A DNA stretch of 64,000 bases from Paracorniculantispora psalliotae. Taxonomy: Eukaryota > Ascomycota > Sordariomycetes > Hypocreales > Cordycipitaceae. Below the pieces are notes generated by a model that was not told the DNA's origin, did no database searches, and saw only the letters and a list, made by a program, of their open reading frames with translations. The stretch is from contig PHFE01000093.1 of NCBI GenBank assembly GCA_002796755.1, positions 646,013 to 710,012 of the forward strand, in the 5' to 3' direction. The position numbers and the translations under genes are program-made. Shown here piece by piece: positions 23,727-36,345 of this stretch (positions are counted from its first letter, which is position 1; each line of letters opens with the position of its first letter).

Positions 23727-25871
23727 GGTGACGGATGGAAATCTGGTAAACTGTCTGTGGGTATTGTGTGTGCAGATGGATGAAATGCAGAAAAAAAGGG
23801 TGGTGGTAAAAGGGGAAGAACTTAGGTTGCGTGATGCGGGAGGGAAATGGTTTAAGTATGAAGGCGAAAGGGAGGAGTTAAGAGGAGAGCGCACCCGGAG
23901 AGTGGCGGGGGCGAGCGAGCGAGCGGCGCAGCCTGGGGGATGACGAGACCGTCGGCGCATGATTCATCAGCGAGCAGTTACTTGGCTTCAGCGCCTTGCC
24001 CAGGCGGGCAGGCGGTCGGCGGAAGGCTCCAGAACAGCGAGGCTGGAAGGGCAGCGCTATTGTTTGTGTGGCTGTGACGTTTCCGGTACATGCATTCACA
24101 TACAAGGAAGGGTGAGACAATAGGTATCTTTGACCTGAGCAAACGCCGTTTCCGGTGGGTCCAGCACGGCTTGCCACTGAGCCACGCCTCCAGGCTACGA
24201 AGGGGGGAATGGAATGCCGCCTTGTCCCAATGCCGTCGGCCACGAGTGAATCAAAGGCGAAACAGGGGATTTAAAAGACAAAAGAAGGAAAAACATCGCA
24301 CATGTTTTGTTTCCAGAAATATCTATTCACGCTGCATGTCTCAATGCTGCCGTTTGGATCTGTTGGTTAGCACCGCACCCAGTGGTTGGGCGCCATTCAC
24401 GCCCGCCTTATCAGCACCTTGCTTGGGTTCGTTAGTAGCGTCGTCCGTCAGCGTTTCTTTGACTCAGAATGCCTGCGCCACAAGCCGTCGTCCGCTTTCC
24501 CTCTCTCGCCCAACGCGCTGTGTGGTGCCTGGGAATCCGGTCCGCGCAAGGCACAGAACTCTGATTCGTCCCCTCCTTTCCCCCCATTTCCCGTTTCCCG
24601 TTGCACAACATTAAACCCAACGACTTACTTTTCACGGGATTCAAATCTGCAAACCGCCCACGCTGCGGCGTTTCCTTTTCTGCCAGCCACTTCTCGTTTG
24701 CTCGCTGCTCGCGCTCGCCGGCGACCGGGTTACAAGGCAAAAAGCACAGGTGCGGGGTTGCCCGATAATAGCGCCGCGATTCCCCAGGCCAATGCGCGAA
24801 CGCGCACTCTTCGGTGCTAGGCGGTGGTGCTGATAGGCCAGCTCGGAGGAAAAGTGGCTACGTCATCTGATTCGGTGTCCGAGAGAGGGCTTGCGACGCC
24901 GGAGCCAAAAGAGTTCAGCGTTGCAGTCTACGCGAGTCGCTGCAGACGTAAAGTGAGACCAGACAAGGCAGACGACATGAATGTCCAACACGCGTGCGTA
25001 CAGGACTATTGATCAGGACAAGTATTAAATAAGAACAATCGTAGGCGGGCTCGCATCGTAGAATGGGGCGATACAAAGGAAAACTGGCGGGGACGATGCC
25101 GTCTATAAAGTGGACACGACAATGGGTCGCAGGTTGGCTATTGAACCTTTTTCTCAATCTGGCCGTGCGACAGCATCGTGCAAATCAAATCCTTTCTCTG
25201 TACGGAGTACAGTTCGCGCTCACATGTCACGTAAGCAGGCAGGTCGTCATGCAAGGGAAGCAAAAAGCGTAGTCGTTAGGGCTCTATACAAAATTGAGCT
25301 ATTCATTTGCCAATAGGCTTCAAAATATACTGCTTCCAATACCGAATGCCTCCCATCCTGTAGAGGGCACAATACCTAGTGCATGCATGACTCCCAATCC
25401 AATGTGCACATATCATCTAACATGTAGTATATCCGTTCCCGTCTCTCGTCCTGTAAATGCCTCAACATGCCAAAAATAAAATAGTTCCCAGCCGTGCAGC
25501 CGTAGCTGGTTGCATAGATTCGTAATCTCCAAAATGATAAACTTTGATGCAAAAAAAAAATAGAATAAAATGATGTCGTCTTCTTCAAGTCATACAATCG
25601 TAGAAAGGGTAAAAAATCGTGTCGAGGCCGTTACGTCAACATGTTCGTTCATAACGTCGGAAAAATAACGTAGTGCAACTGTGTCGTCGTGACCGTCTCA
25701 GAGAAGAGAAGTAGAGTGGAGCAAATATCAATACTGTCGGTTCTCAAGTAGCCGCGGTTCAAGAAAGTCATAAATCGCTTGGTTGAAGAAAAAGCAACGC
25801 TGTCGCTGGAGAGTGGTGTAAGGAATTGACAAAAGAAATTCGTGGCCTAGACGGTGGCATAGCCGCTACGT
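23727..25871. other. Polyubiquitin promoter and 3' region of the zinc-cluster factor
   Basis: No gene is supported in this 2.1 kb. The half next to polyubiquitin should be its promoter. It contains a TTCCAGAA heat-shock-element-like site (24311-24318) and AGGGG stress-element-like pentamers, which suit a stress-induced gene but are short enough to occur by chance. The half next to 25872 is A/T-rich and fits a 3' UTR. Confidence 0.4.
24311..24318. promoter_or_regulatory. Heat-shock-element-like site upstream of polyubiquitin
   Basis: TTCCAGAA (TTCnnGAA, two inverted NGAAN units) lies 585 bp upstream of the polyubiquitin start. Only two units are seen, where functional elements usually have three or more, so this is suggestive only. 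Confidence 0.2.
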
Positions 25872-28533
25872 CTAGTTGGCCTTGATGACGAGCTTGGACA
25901 GGAACTTGTTTGACAACGAGTCAAAGTCAGTCGGGTCAAAGCTGGCCTCTTCCTTGCGAGTGCGAAGGTACGCCTCTGCACAGTTGTTAGTAGACAGTTC
26001 AAGAGCATTATTAGAGCTGGAAAGTAAACGTACCATGCTTGATGACGTGTTGGCGGACCTCAGTCATGGCCTCGCAGACAGAGACATTGTTGTGAAGCAG
26101 CGCGCCGTGCTGGGCAGTGTCCCACTCGGTGAAAGCAGGAAGCTTCTGCGAGATGGCGTGGAACAGTCCCACGATGACTCCAACAGGAGTCGTCTCCATG
26201 TCGGTGCAGAACTTGTTCACGGCAGCCGGGTCGGGGACGCGGTAGTGGCAGTCAAACTGCATCTCCTCCCAAACGGCAAGCAGAATGGAGGCGAGCATGA
26301 AGATGGTGGGCCAGTTCTTCATCTTTTCGCCGCTGTAGACACCAGAGTAGAGCGAAGAGAGCTCCTCGAGGATGTCCTTTTGCAGCTCGCGCCACATCTC
26401 GGCCAGAGCATACTTGATCTGGAAGTTGACCATGACAGGGGCAACGGTGCGGCCGTAGTATTTGGACTCGGCATCCACAATCTGGCTCTCGAGCTGGACC
26501 TCGGAGCCCTGGTTCTCGACCATGGTGACGTGCTGGGTAAGGTTGTAAGCGAGAACAAGCTTGAGCGCCTTGCCGATGACGGGCATCTTCTCCTTGGCGT
26601 AGTATCGGTGGGCAGTCTTGAGAATCTCGGTGATGAAGGGAGTTCCGTCAAAGTGGTCATCGATAAAGTCCTCAAAGGGACCCTCGATGTGCTTGTCGAG
26701 GTACTCGGACAGAGCAGCGCTGTTGACACCCTCGGCGCCGACATCAAGCTTCTCACTGCGGATCTCAAAATCATGAGAGCCCTCGTTAACACTGGGAGCC
26801 TCGCGCCACTCGACAGCGAGGTTGCTGTCTTCGGTCACAAAGACCTCGCGGACCATGATGGGCAGGGCAAAGCCGTAGCCGTGGGTGATCCACATGAGGC
26901 TCTCCTTGGCGGCGAAGCCCTTGACGCTGTAGATGGACAGACCAGAGGTCATGTGGCTCTCGTGGTCGGCCTTCCAGTCCTTCATGAAGTAACCAATATC
27001 CTTGATGTCAATGCGCGTGCAAGGCACTTGCCAGAGACGAGCATGTGAAGGCTGGCATCCGCCGCAAGGCTCGCCCTTGTCGCAAGTCTTCTTGAGGAAC
27101 TTGCAACGCAGACAGGCGCGAAGCTTTCTGATTTCGCTAGCCTGTTTGCGCTGGTCAGGGCGAAGAGGACCCTTCCTACGACCGACCTTCTTCTCGCCAG
27201 TACCGTCCTTCTTGCCAGTAGATATTCTACGGACAACAGGTTTGGGAGGCTTGGCAATGGGGCTCTTACGAGGACCCGAGTTTCTGCGGGAGGAAGAGGC
27301 GGACGCGGACGGGGGCGTGGTGGCGCCGGCGCCGCTGCCGGGGCTGTGGCGGGCAGAGCCCTCGGCCTTGACCATGGCGGAGCTCTCGGCCTTGATGGGG
27401 ACGGCGGCAGCAGCAGCCTTGGGCGAGACGCTCTCGTGAGAGTGACCATGGTGGTCATTGGAAAAGCAGTGACGGTGGTTGGCGGCATCGCCGTGACCGT
27501 CAGATTCAGGGGAGAAGGGGGAGTAGGGGAAGGGGGCGATCTCCTCAAAGCTGTTGCTGAAGTCTAACGAGTTGGCACCCTCCGAAGAGTCCGAGTTTGT
27601 GCGGAGGTGGAGAGTTTGTGAGGGGTTGAAGATGGCAGCGTTGTGCGGCGAGGGGAACGGCTCAACATTGTGATGTCCCCAGTCGACCATGGCCCAACCT
27701 TCGCCGGAAGACGAAGGCAGAGACAGGACTTCGAGATATGTGCCGGTGGGCGAGTTGCTGCCGACACTGTCCATTCTGGGGAGGCCGTCCATCTGCAGAG
27801 TATTTTGGAATTCTTGCCAGTTTTCCATTCCTGTGCTACCCCAGTGCATGGCGTGGGTTGTGGCGTCCATTGGAGGCATAGACTGGAAGGTAGATTCGAG
27901 CAGGCTGGCTTGTTGAATGGCGGCCTGGGTCGTGGCGGGCAGGTAGTCCATGGGATTTGTGGCAAAGGCCGGAGGAAGACCGGCGAAGTTTATGAGCGAC
28001 GGGTCCTGGATGAACTGAGTGAGATCGATCTGGCTAAGATCATGGTGATCGTGAGGAGCCGCGGCGGCCATCTGGTGCTGTTGCTGCTGCTGCTGAAGAG
28101 CCCAGTCGGTCAAGGGGTTGGCGGCATGCGGGAACGGAGGGCTCTGCATCGGCGAGTGCTGGCTGTTTGGGCTCGAGGCGTGAGAGAGCGGCGAGTGAAT
28201 CTGAGGGTCCTCGGGCGAGCTGGAGGCGGCACCGGGAGGACTGCTAGAGGAAGCCATCTCGATTGGAATGGGCCAGATGCGCGGGTGCGGGATGAAGGCT
28301 GCGGCGGTGGCAGCGGTCGAGGCAGGCTGTGAAGTCGAAGCCGAATAACCGTATGCGTGAGGTTGTACGTGGACGTGGGCTTGAGCCTGGTGGTTTCGCT
28401 GGTGCTGATGTTGCGGATGTTGCTGGTGATGTTGCTGTTGCGGGTGTTGCGATTGCTGGTGCTGACTGTGGTGTTCAAAGTTCAAGCCGAGTAAGGCATC
28501 TCCCCCACCATTCGAATTGAAGTCGAGGGTCAT
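25872..28533 (-). CDS. Atypical Zn2Cys6 transcription factor with a glutamine/histidine-rich N-terminus
   Basis: Exons on the minus strand are 28533-26034 and 25975-25872 (867 aa); the 58-nt intron has a GTACGT donor and a CAG acceptor. Residues about 28-75 are Q/H-rich and the next 350 are P/S/Q-rich, as in activation regions. A basic stretch with KKVGRRKGP and RPDQRKQ precedes six cysteines at 474, 477, 484, 490, 493 and 505 (CLRCKFLKKTC, CGGC, VPC). The first spacings are canonical for fungal binuclear clusters, but the final loop is 11 residues instead of the usual 6-9. The 330-residue region after the cluster is well folded in appearance and rich in hydrophobic helices; I do not recognise it as the standard fungal regulatory domain. 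The frame stays open for 93 codons upstream of 28533 but has no ATG. Target genes are unknown. Confidence 0.85.
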
Positions 28534-29576
28534 TGTGAACGGAAGGAAAAAACAGGAACCCGGAGGAGCATATAGGAAAAGCGAGCAAAAAAAATTCAAC
28601 CTAAGCGGTGTTGAGAGTTTGAGAGAGAACGGATGACACCGCTCTTTCACCCACGATGGACTTGTTGGGTATGGTGTAAGATAGAGATTTCTAGGTGCAG
28701 GGCCGGGGAGGGAGAAGGGACCAGGGCCGGGGAGGAGAAGAACGGCGCGAGTGTGGGTTTTGGCGAGAACTTGGTGGCGGCGGTGGGCTATGAGAGCCTC
28801 TCTCCTCTGCAAGGCCAGGTGCAGGCTTTTTGGTGCGGGCAGCGGGGGTTGCAGGGACTGATGGGCAGTGGCTTGGGCAAAAATGGTCTGGTGGCCAGCT
28901 CTGGTGGCCTGGAGGTGCTAGGCGTGCGACAGTAAACGCTGGCAAATGGCAGTGCACGAGCGTGGGCTCTCCTCTCACGATTTTGATTCCGGCACCAGAG
29001 CGAACTGAACTGAACGGAACTGAAAACGCCTGTGGGCCTCAAAGCGCCGCCGCCAGGATGCAGATGGGCATGGACAAAGAAGCGGTGAGCTTCATCCAGC
29101 CCCGGCCAGGCCATCCCGGAGCCAATAGGGGCCGTCGGCCTCCGCCAGTGCAGCTGCAGCCGAGTGGGCCGTTGAGGGTTGGCGGCGATCTAGGACTCTC
29201 TGCGAGGTACTTTCAAGCCAACTCTCGTGAGTGGCACGCTGCCTGCCGGGCAGTTTGCCGTCAAGTACCAGCGAACCGGCTTGTACCATCTACATCTTCA
29301 CCACCATCTTCTCCCCCTCATTTCAAGTACCGCTACCCATCTCCTCTCCGACCTACCAGATGCTACAGATCACTTTATCCAGCTCGTCCCCCACTTACCA
29401 CTACCAGAAGTCAGTACAGACCCTCTGCGTTGCATGTCTGAGCAAAGCCTCAATATTACTACCGCCATCGAGTTAGCCTACTGCTATTCATAACCATCCT
29501 CGTTCGGCGGAGCTCCGCGCCCGATACGTTTTGCCAGACACGGGAACACATGCGCTCTTGGCTTCGTCCTCTCAAC

Positions 29577-29631
29577 AAAGCTGGCAAAGCTGGCAAAGCT
29601 GGCAAAGCTGGCAAAGCTGGCAAAGCTGGCA
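29577..29631. repeat. 9-bp minisatellite, unit CTGGCAAAG
   Basis: Five perfect copies of CTGGCAAAG begin at 29581, preceded by a partial AAAG and followed by a partial CTGGCA. The unit is a multiple of three, so both strands show periodic false frames (QSW or LPA repeats), but no gene context supports translation. Confidence 0.95.
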
Positions 29632-32600
29632 TCAACCCTGCTCCGTAGTCCCATCCGTCACACCATCTGTCATGCCAGCGCCCACGCACTCGCAGACCCC
29701 AGAGACAAGAGGGGGGGGACGACTAAAACGCTCAGACAAAAGCAACGAGCACATTGTCACTGGTCGATCCGCGTGGCCTAAAAAAATATTTGCTTCTTCT
29801 CTCCGCCCTGCAGCCAGCATCAATCCGTCAACGGCCGGGGTCCCGTTCTGCAGCCCTCAAACAGAAGCAGCAGCATCCATCTTCCCGTCCACCTGCAGAC
29901 TGCATAGAGCAGATCCAGCACCCGCAGCGGCCAACCCTCAATAGCCCGTCCCTCCCATTGTTCTAACCGAGATGCTCTGGTGCAATGCTACCTCTTTGCC
30001 CATCTTGGGGGCACCCATCGCGGCGGGGCTCTGCACCACACGGAGAACTGGTATTACGAGTGCGCAACGACGTACGTACTGGTATTCACAAGCTGCCATC
30101 GCAGATACCAGCACGTAAAAATTGTGTTCCAGTCGCACTGGCCGGTGGACCCTGGTGATCTCTCTGCCATGTACTTGCTTGATTTAGTGCCGTGGCTGCT
30201 TTCTCCGACCAGATGCCCAGATATAGCGCGGTCGGTGCTTTTCATCCTACACAGGATTAAATGGAGCAATCCCATCCAGCACCTGGGCCGATTCGATGGC
30301 CACCACAACCCTGCAGCCTGCCAGCTGATATTATCCTGGCATTGCAGACTAGACTCTGCGGACGACGACAGACAGTGGTGCTCCGTACTTTGTACTCTGT
30401 ATACGTTGGCTCCGCATGCTGTACCAAGAAACCCGTGGTACACAGATACAGGATACGACCAGGCCAGGGTGCCCATCTCGTCGGCCACGGCTTTGCCGCC
30501 CGGCTACAGCATCAGCGTCCTTGTTCACCTGCAGCAGCTAGTCCTCCGATGCTGCAGGAGACGACGGTCGTCGCGGCACCAGCTGCAGCACGCCAGGAAC
30601 AGCTAGCCATATGCCGAGCCATCATGAGACGGACCTATTACCCGTATTCAACAGCGGCCAGCCAGACCTGCGTTGCACTCCTCGCGAACCCACATCACGG
30701 GCGCCTTGCAAAAATAGCATCTTGTGATGGTCCAGCTTTTTTTTGTGTGCGCTGGCAAAGTCGCCTCAAACCAAGAGCGAACGAACCCTGGTTTCTCTAG
30801 TTCATGGCAGTGCCGGGTGCGCACAAGACCCATGTGGTGGTTGTACCAGCCAACCAGCCTGGCCTGTAACGGCCAGCCACTCTATTTCGTCGTCATCCCG
30901 GTTCTTTCTCCGACCACGAGGCCGGCGGCCAAGCTCGCGCAAGAACGCCGTGACACCACCCGGCTGTCGTAGTCGTGAAAAGTGAAGCTGGCATCGCATG
31001 CGCCGTCTTTGTTGGCGATGCCAGATCTGCGTGCCTCTCGCTGCCTGCATAAAATCGGCCTCGGCAGTCTTATGCATTTCGGCCGTGCCTTGCTTTGGTA
31101 TATCAACACTTGCGTTAGCCTCATCCACTTGGATGGATGCCAACTTTGCCAGTCACCGCACCATTCGCCGACTAGAGGAATTAGAGCGACTTGCTACGTC
31201 AACTAGTGCGCCTCTTTTTTGCCTCAGAAGCTTTGGCTGGCTCAATGTTGAGCATCTCCGCTCACTTGCCAATCGTACCGCGCGTTGGCCAAGCCCGTTC
31301 CGTCCAGCCACCTCCCATGACTAACGGTCAGCGCCCGCACCACCGCCCATTCAAAGGAAAAAGAAGCAAAAAATTCGAATGGCTGAGACCTCTGGTGGCC
31401 ATGTCCTACATAATTTTCCGGCAATCACACGCCAATCCACTTGACTCTGGCCAATGTGCGTACCCGTCAACCAGGGCACTCCTTGATGCGAGCGGCCCTT
31501 GGACCATCGTGAGGGCCCTCCAATCCACCGTCTGTAAATGTGTTGTACATGCAGATTTTCTACGGATACCTTTTGACGCAGCAGCGCCCATCTTGATTTT
31601 ACCCCGTGCCCTCCTTTTACCCAGCGGTATTAATTGGTTGGCGCTGTCTCTTGTCTCTCCAACCGAGCTGAGACATGGAGCCCCCAGCAAATCCACCAAA
31701 AGGAAACAAGGCCGCGCATACAGTACAGACGGCCAGAAGTAGAACTGCTGACCGTCTTGTCTTTGCTTTTTTATCCCTCATTTCTGAACACTTCATTCTG
31801 AAATGGTTCCAGGTTTCGAATCATTGCTTTTTATTAATTGTGTTCATACCAATTAGCCACAGCAGAAAAGCCGTTATTTCCCTGTATCAAGCACAGAAAA
31901 CGAAGATCATTCTTTTCTTTTCCTTTCCCACGTGTAGCCCGCTGTGCGCCATCCCAAAATGTGCCCCTTCCCAACCGTACCTCAACGGTTTATTGCCACA
32001 TTTCTTCTGCCAAAAAAGCAGGCGTGGCAAATCGTCTTAGAATTCCTACATTCTTCTTCTTTTTCTTCCTGCATACCGTGTGTCCCCGTTAGGTGCCACC
32101 TCTTACGGCCCACACAATGCTCAATCGTAGCACCTAAACACTTGCTGCCCATTCTCATGCACGCTGCGCCGTGCAGAGAAATCGGGCTGAAATGTACAAC
32201 ATCTACGGCTCTTCCTGTCTGACGCTGGAACGGCGTGGGGGTTGTTCGTGGTTTACCATTAAACGAACCCGAACCTGTTCCTTCCTCACCTTTCACTGCT
32301 CCCCCGTCGTCTTCCCCGGATTGGGCCGCCATATCACCAGCCAAAGTAAGCTGGGCCGCTGTTCTTCATCTCAGCTGGCGCCGTCATCCTCACGCTTCGC
32401 CAACTCACCATGCATTGCATATTATATTATACCTTGACCGGCCCCTCTTTCTTCCTTCAAACTCTCCTGATTCTCGTTGGCGCCAGCGGCCCGTAATCTA
32501 ATAATATGCACACTTGCCACCGTTCTAGCTCGCCCGTTGTTTTATCACTAGTTTTACGTCTTTACCGCTCTGCTCAAATCCTGGTGCAGGACATGCAAAT

Positions 32601-33420
32601 GATTTCATGCAGGAGACCTGTCATTGACATGGCAGCGCCCGCCCAGTCCCACCAATACAGACAACGCTACTTATCAGCCATTGACGCTGCCTGAAAGTCC
32701 CCTCGTAGCGTCATCACGCACAAACGTCCGACCATTGGGTTGCAATCAGAGAGACGTAATTGGGCTCTTCTGCTTCTCTGGATTGAGCACTCTCTTGTAA
32801 AAGCTGCCTAGGCTGATCAATCGTCAGCCAGACTGTTAGCCGCGGTGCTGTGCCCTAGCTGACCTCCAAACGGCTGGGCTGCGCGTTGAGGCAGTGTCGG
32901 CGTTCGCCCCGCAACAGCCACGCCAGCCCATCGGCCGCGGAGGTGTAGATGGGGCTACAGGGTAGATGAACGTTCCTGACCGCTCTTGTGCGCTCTTTGT
33001 TCTTATGCGAGTTTCCGTGGCTGAATTAATTGTTTCGCGGTGGCAGAAGGGCAATTTCATGCGATCTGTATGGAGCTGTAATTTGGAATTGGCCAGGGGG
33101 CGTGGCGCTGGGCGAAATTTTGTGTTGAGGTGTTTGACACCAAAACTGTGAATGAAGTTTCATGGATGGGACTGCCATCGGACCAAAGCTCCATTCGTTT
33201 TTGTGGCTAAATATATGCAACACGTCTCTGTGAAACAACCCGGCTGTGGAAACATTCCCGAAACCTTTGATATTACTTTTCAAGAGCTAAAAACCGTCCA
33301 CTTATGTTAATGCGACTGCGGCTGATAGAGCCCTTACCTAGATGATGTGGATTGCACTGTTAATGACGACGAAAAGCATCAAAGAGCTCGAGAAATATAA
33401 TTCAATATACTGAAAAAGGT

Positions 33421-33900
33421 TGTTGACCTAAGACTGTAGGTAGGGATGAATTTTCCAGCTTCATGACTTGCATGTTGCTTGACGCTTGGTGTAGAGCCCG
33501 CTCATGCCCATTCGCTCATTGTCAAAGTCAAGAGCGTCTTCACATTTTCGTCAAAGTTCCGTAGAAGTCGCTTTGCCAATCTCAAATGAGAAGGGTTTCA
33601 ATCAAAAACCCTGTTTAAGCGTGCCTTTTGCCTGCACGGGATAGCCAATGAGGGTAGTGACCATGACACAACTACACCTGGAACAGTAGCATCGTACCTC
33701 ACGTCTGTTACCTCTTCCTGCTCTGAAAAAGTACTATTTTCAAAGAAGCAGGATAATCGGAATTTAATGGCTTCTAAATATCATTGGGGACTGTCGGAAT
33801 ACCTTTCTGTTATCTACCACCATCGTCTTGTCGCCGAGGCTTGCCTCTCTAAGTCCATGCAACGCTGTCCAAATTCTGCTTCGCCGGGCGAATTCCTAGG
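33421..33900 (-). pseudogene. Possible decayed coding remnant
   Basis: On the minus strand one frame reads protein-like segments between scattered stop codons: KTMVVDNRKVF near 33830, TTLIGYPVQAKGTLKQGF near 33650-33600, and ALDFDNERMGMSGLYTKRQ near 33530-33480. A second frame supplies PGEAEFGQRCMDLERQ just upstream (33885-33841) and RYDATVPGVVV near 33690, which suggests frameshifts between them. The mixture of charged and hydrophobic residues is unlike the arginine/serine-rich nonsense in neighbouring intergenic DNA. I do not recognise the family. The surrounding sequence is A/T-richer, compatible with mutational decay. It could still be chance. Confidence 0.35.
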
Positions 33901-36345
33901 AGTCCCTCTATGAAACAGGTTCACTGACTCGACCTTGTGAGTTGCTTTATAAATCTACACTGATCATGGGGCGTATTCGAGGTTAGGATTCTGCAGTGAT
34001 GAGACGAAGCAGCTTCTTCCTGACACGGCGACTGAGCACCGACATTACGTCTTCCAATCACAGTCTGCACGCTTAATTCAAAGCGTTCCGTTCTTATCCG
34101 CTTCGTTGAATGGGGCAAACAAAGCAGCGGACCAGAGTCGTGTACAATAGTGCGAAACGACGCACCTTACCATTCCCTCTATCTATGTGATATCAACGAC
34201 AACTTTGATTACGGTTTTAGTGGCATGGTAAGCGGTTGTCTTAGGATTTGCAAGCGATTAATCTTATGCGAGCTTTAATATTACCCGCGTATAATTTGGC
34301 ATACTTGACCGTGCGGTTGAGCGGGAGAACAACCAGCAAAGCTCCGGAAGTTACATCGCAAGCTCATGTGCGTCGTCCTGGCGCGATGTGGCTCCTGAAT
34401 GATTGAGATAAAACGTCTATAATGGACTGTTGGAATATCCAAGCATGCCGTACTCTCATCGTTTCCGTCTGTGCCTGATGGCGAATCAAAGCCCCCCCCC
34501 AGCTCGGACAATAGTGATGCTGCGCTCGAGCATGCCAGACATCAGAACTTGGATGGGACAATGGCGCGCGATGGATGCTACATAGGCAGCTTTCTGCGAG
34601 AGACTTCTTCTGCTTGATGCATTACCAAATGATCAGAGATATCTCCTGGAGCAATCTGTGAAGGGACCCGATTCAATCAAAAAGCGGTAACTAGAGATAA
34701 AATCTGTGATTCAAAAGTGCTGTGACCTCGGGCAGAAGCGTCGATGTCGGCGGTAGCCATTGTAGAGTTACACAGTGCCTCCTCGCCGTGTATTTAACAC
34801 GTGGGATAAATGTCCGAGATGCCAATGTATTCGAGAGTAAAATCTTCAACTTCTGATGAAGCAGTAATTTGGAAACAATGATTGGCTTCTACAATTTACA
34901 AATGCCGACATGAGGCCACCGGGGATGATCCCGGCCTCTATTACACCTTATGCAGGTGGAGGTGTCAGCACGAGGCTGAGAGCCGGGCCAGCTCCTCCGT
35001 TCGGCAACGGAACGTATGCGGACAATGGTTTCATTTGCCTAATGCTTCTTGGGCTCGAGATCCGTCCACGACTCCGACTCCGTGTAGAGCATGTGCAGCG
35101 CTCAATCTGCGCCGTCCACGAGCACAATCTATTCTCTACGGAGCCAGGGCAGATAGGAGCTCAACAGCTGGTCGTATTTTTTTTTTATCAATGTGCCTTG
35201 GAATTGAAGACTAGGATGGAGTGTCCACTGTGCCAAGAATGATCGGAACATTTCCTAGCCCAATGTTCCCTAGTGCCTCTGAAGAACTGCTGGCAATGCG
35301 CCACGTTGGGCAAGAGAGCACGCGATCAGATGAGCAAACAAAGACGCTCCGCCGGCGTAGAAAACTACTGAACCCAGGAGCATATGGTTTGTTCCGCTCT
35401 TGGCCCCTCTTCTGGAAGGGCGCGGCTCGCCATTTAAATTCTTTTACAATCACATGGGGGAAAAACTGGCCCTGCGAGTAATGTACTGGGGTTGGCCACG
35501 GCCCGAGCAGGCTGTAATCTGGGGATATGAGCACTGATGCAGCGGCCTTGTGGGCAACTCCCCGGTAATTGCTTCCCCTCATTTTGTTGTGTCGGGCCTG
35601 CTCGGTATTCGGAGATGATTCAAAATCCCCAGCAGCTATTCGCGGTTACATTTTCAGTATTCAATTTAATCTAATATCGAACGACGTAGCGCGGTAACCT
35701 TTGGCTTCCAACCTGGGCTATAATTAACTTGAGCAAAATGCAACAAGCGCTGTTTCGTGCATCATTGTCGATGAGACCTTTGAACACAAGTAGATCTGCT
35801 AGCTGTCGAATGTCTTGCATGTTTGTTCAGTCTCGGCTTTAACAGGCTTTGGGAGCTCTAATCGTTCTTCGTCTCCCCACAGCACCGTAGTCCACTATTG
35901 GCATACCCCAACGTCTATAGCGAGGATGCAACACTCCAGACAAGACATCCCACAGGATAATAAAATACTCCCGGGGAACTACTCTCAAGGTTGAGAACCC
36001 GCAGCAGAATTTGTGGGAGCGGCAGCTTTCCGCCTAACGATGTGTCATTGTAATCGGTTGTCCGGCATTGAAGGCTGCCCACTGGGCTTCTAGCGCTTCC
36101 ATGGGCTGCCAAATTGGACGTAGTGTCACCCAATGGAGAAGACGATCAACACCTGCTCGGCCGAAGATCCCGAGACATGACGTTGCTGCACCGTTGCAGC
36201 TCTGTTTACCCAATAACTCGCGACACTTTAAAGAGCTCATAGCTCCCCCGCATCCCCATGAGCAGTTTTTGGGGTAGCTAACGTTGCCGCTGCACCTTGA
36301 TTGTCTCATTGCAAAGTACTCCGATTGATACTCTGACAATTCATC

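Larger units (their letters stand above)
28534..36345. other. Gene-poor 7.8 kb region
   Basis: No intact gene is supported. The first kilobase should be the promoter and leader of the zinc-cluster factor. A 9-bp minisatellite sits at 29.6 kb. From about 33.3 kb the base composition becomes more A/T-rich and a decayed protein-like stretch is seen at 33.4-33.9 kb on the minus strand. The last part should hold the promoter of the acid phosphatase, including a CACGTGGG motif (34798-34805) that resembles the binding site of PHO4/NUC-1-type phosphate regulators, though it is 1.5 kb from the start codon. Confidence 0.5.

Noticed and set aside
22683..23783. 366-codon plus-strand frame over polyubiquitin
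   Set aside because: It has the same four-fold repeat as the ubiquitin gene because it is its complement.
25876..27048. 390-codon plus-strand frame opposite the zinc-cluster factor
   Set aside because: It crosses a spliced intron of the real gene and shows only complement-type valine/leucine-rich sequence.
28534..28812. In-frame upstream extension of the zinc-cluster factor
   Set aside because: The frame is open but has no ATG, and the sequence is compositionally like a leader; the start at 28533 is kept.
28534..36345. Intact transposable element in the gene-poor block
   Set aside because: No reverse transcriptase, transposase or integrase motif and no terminal repeats were recognised; only the decayed stretch at 33.4-33.9 kb is noted.
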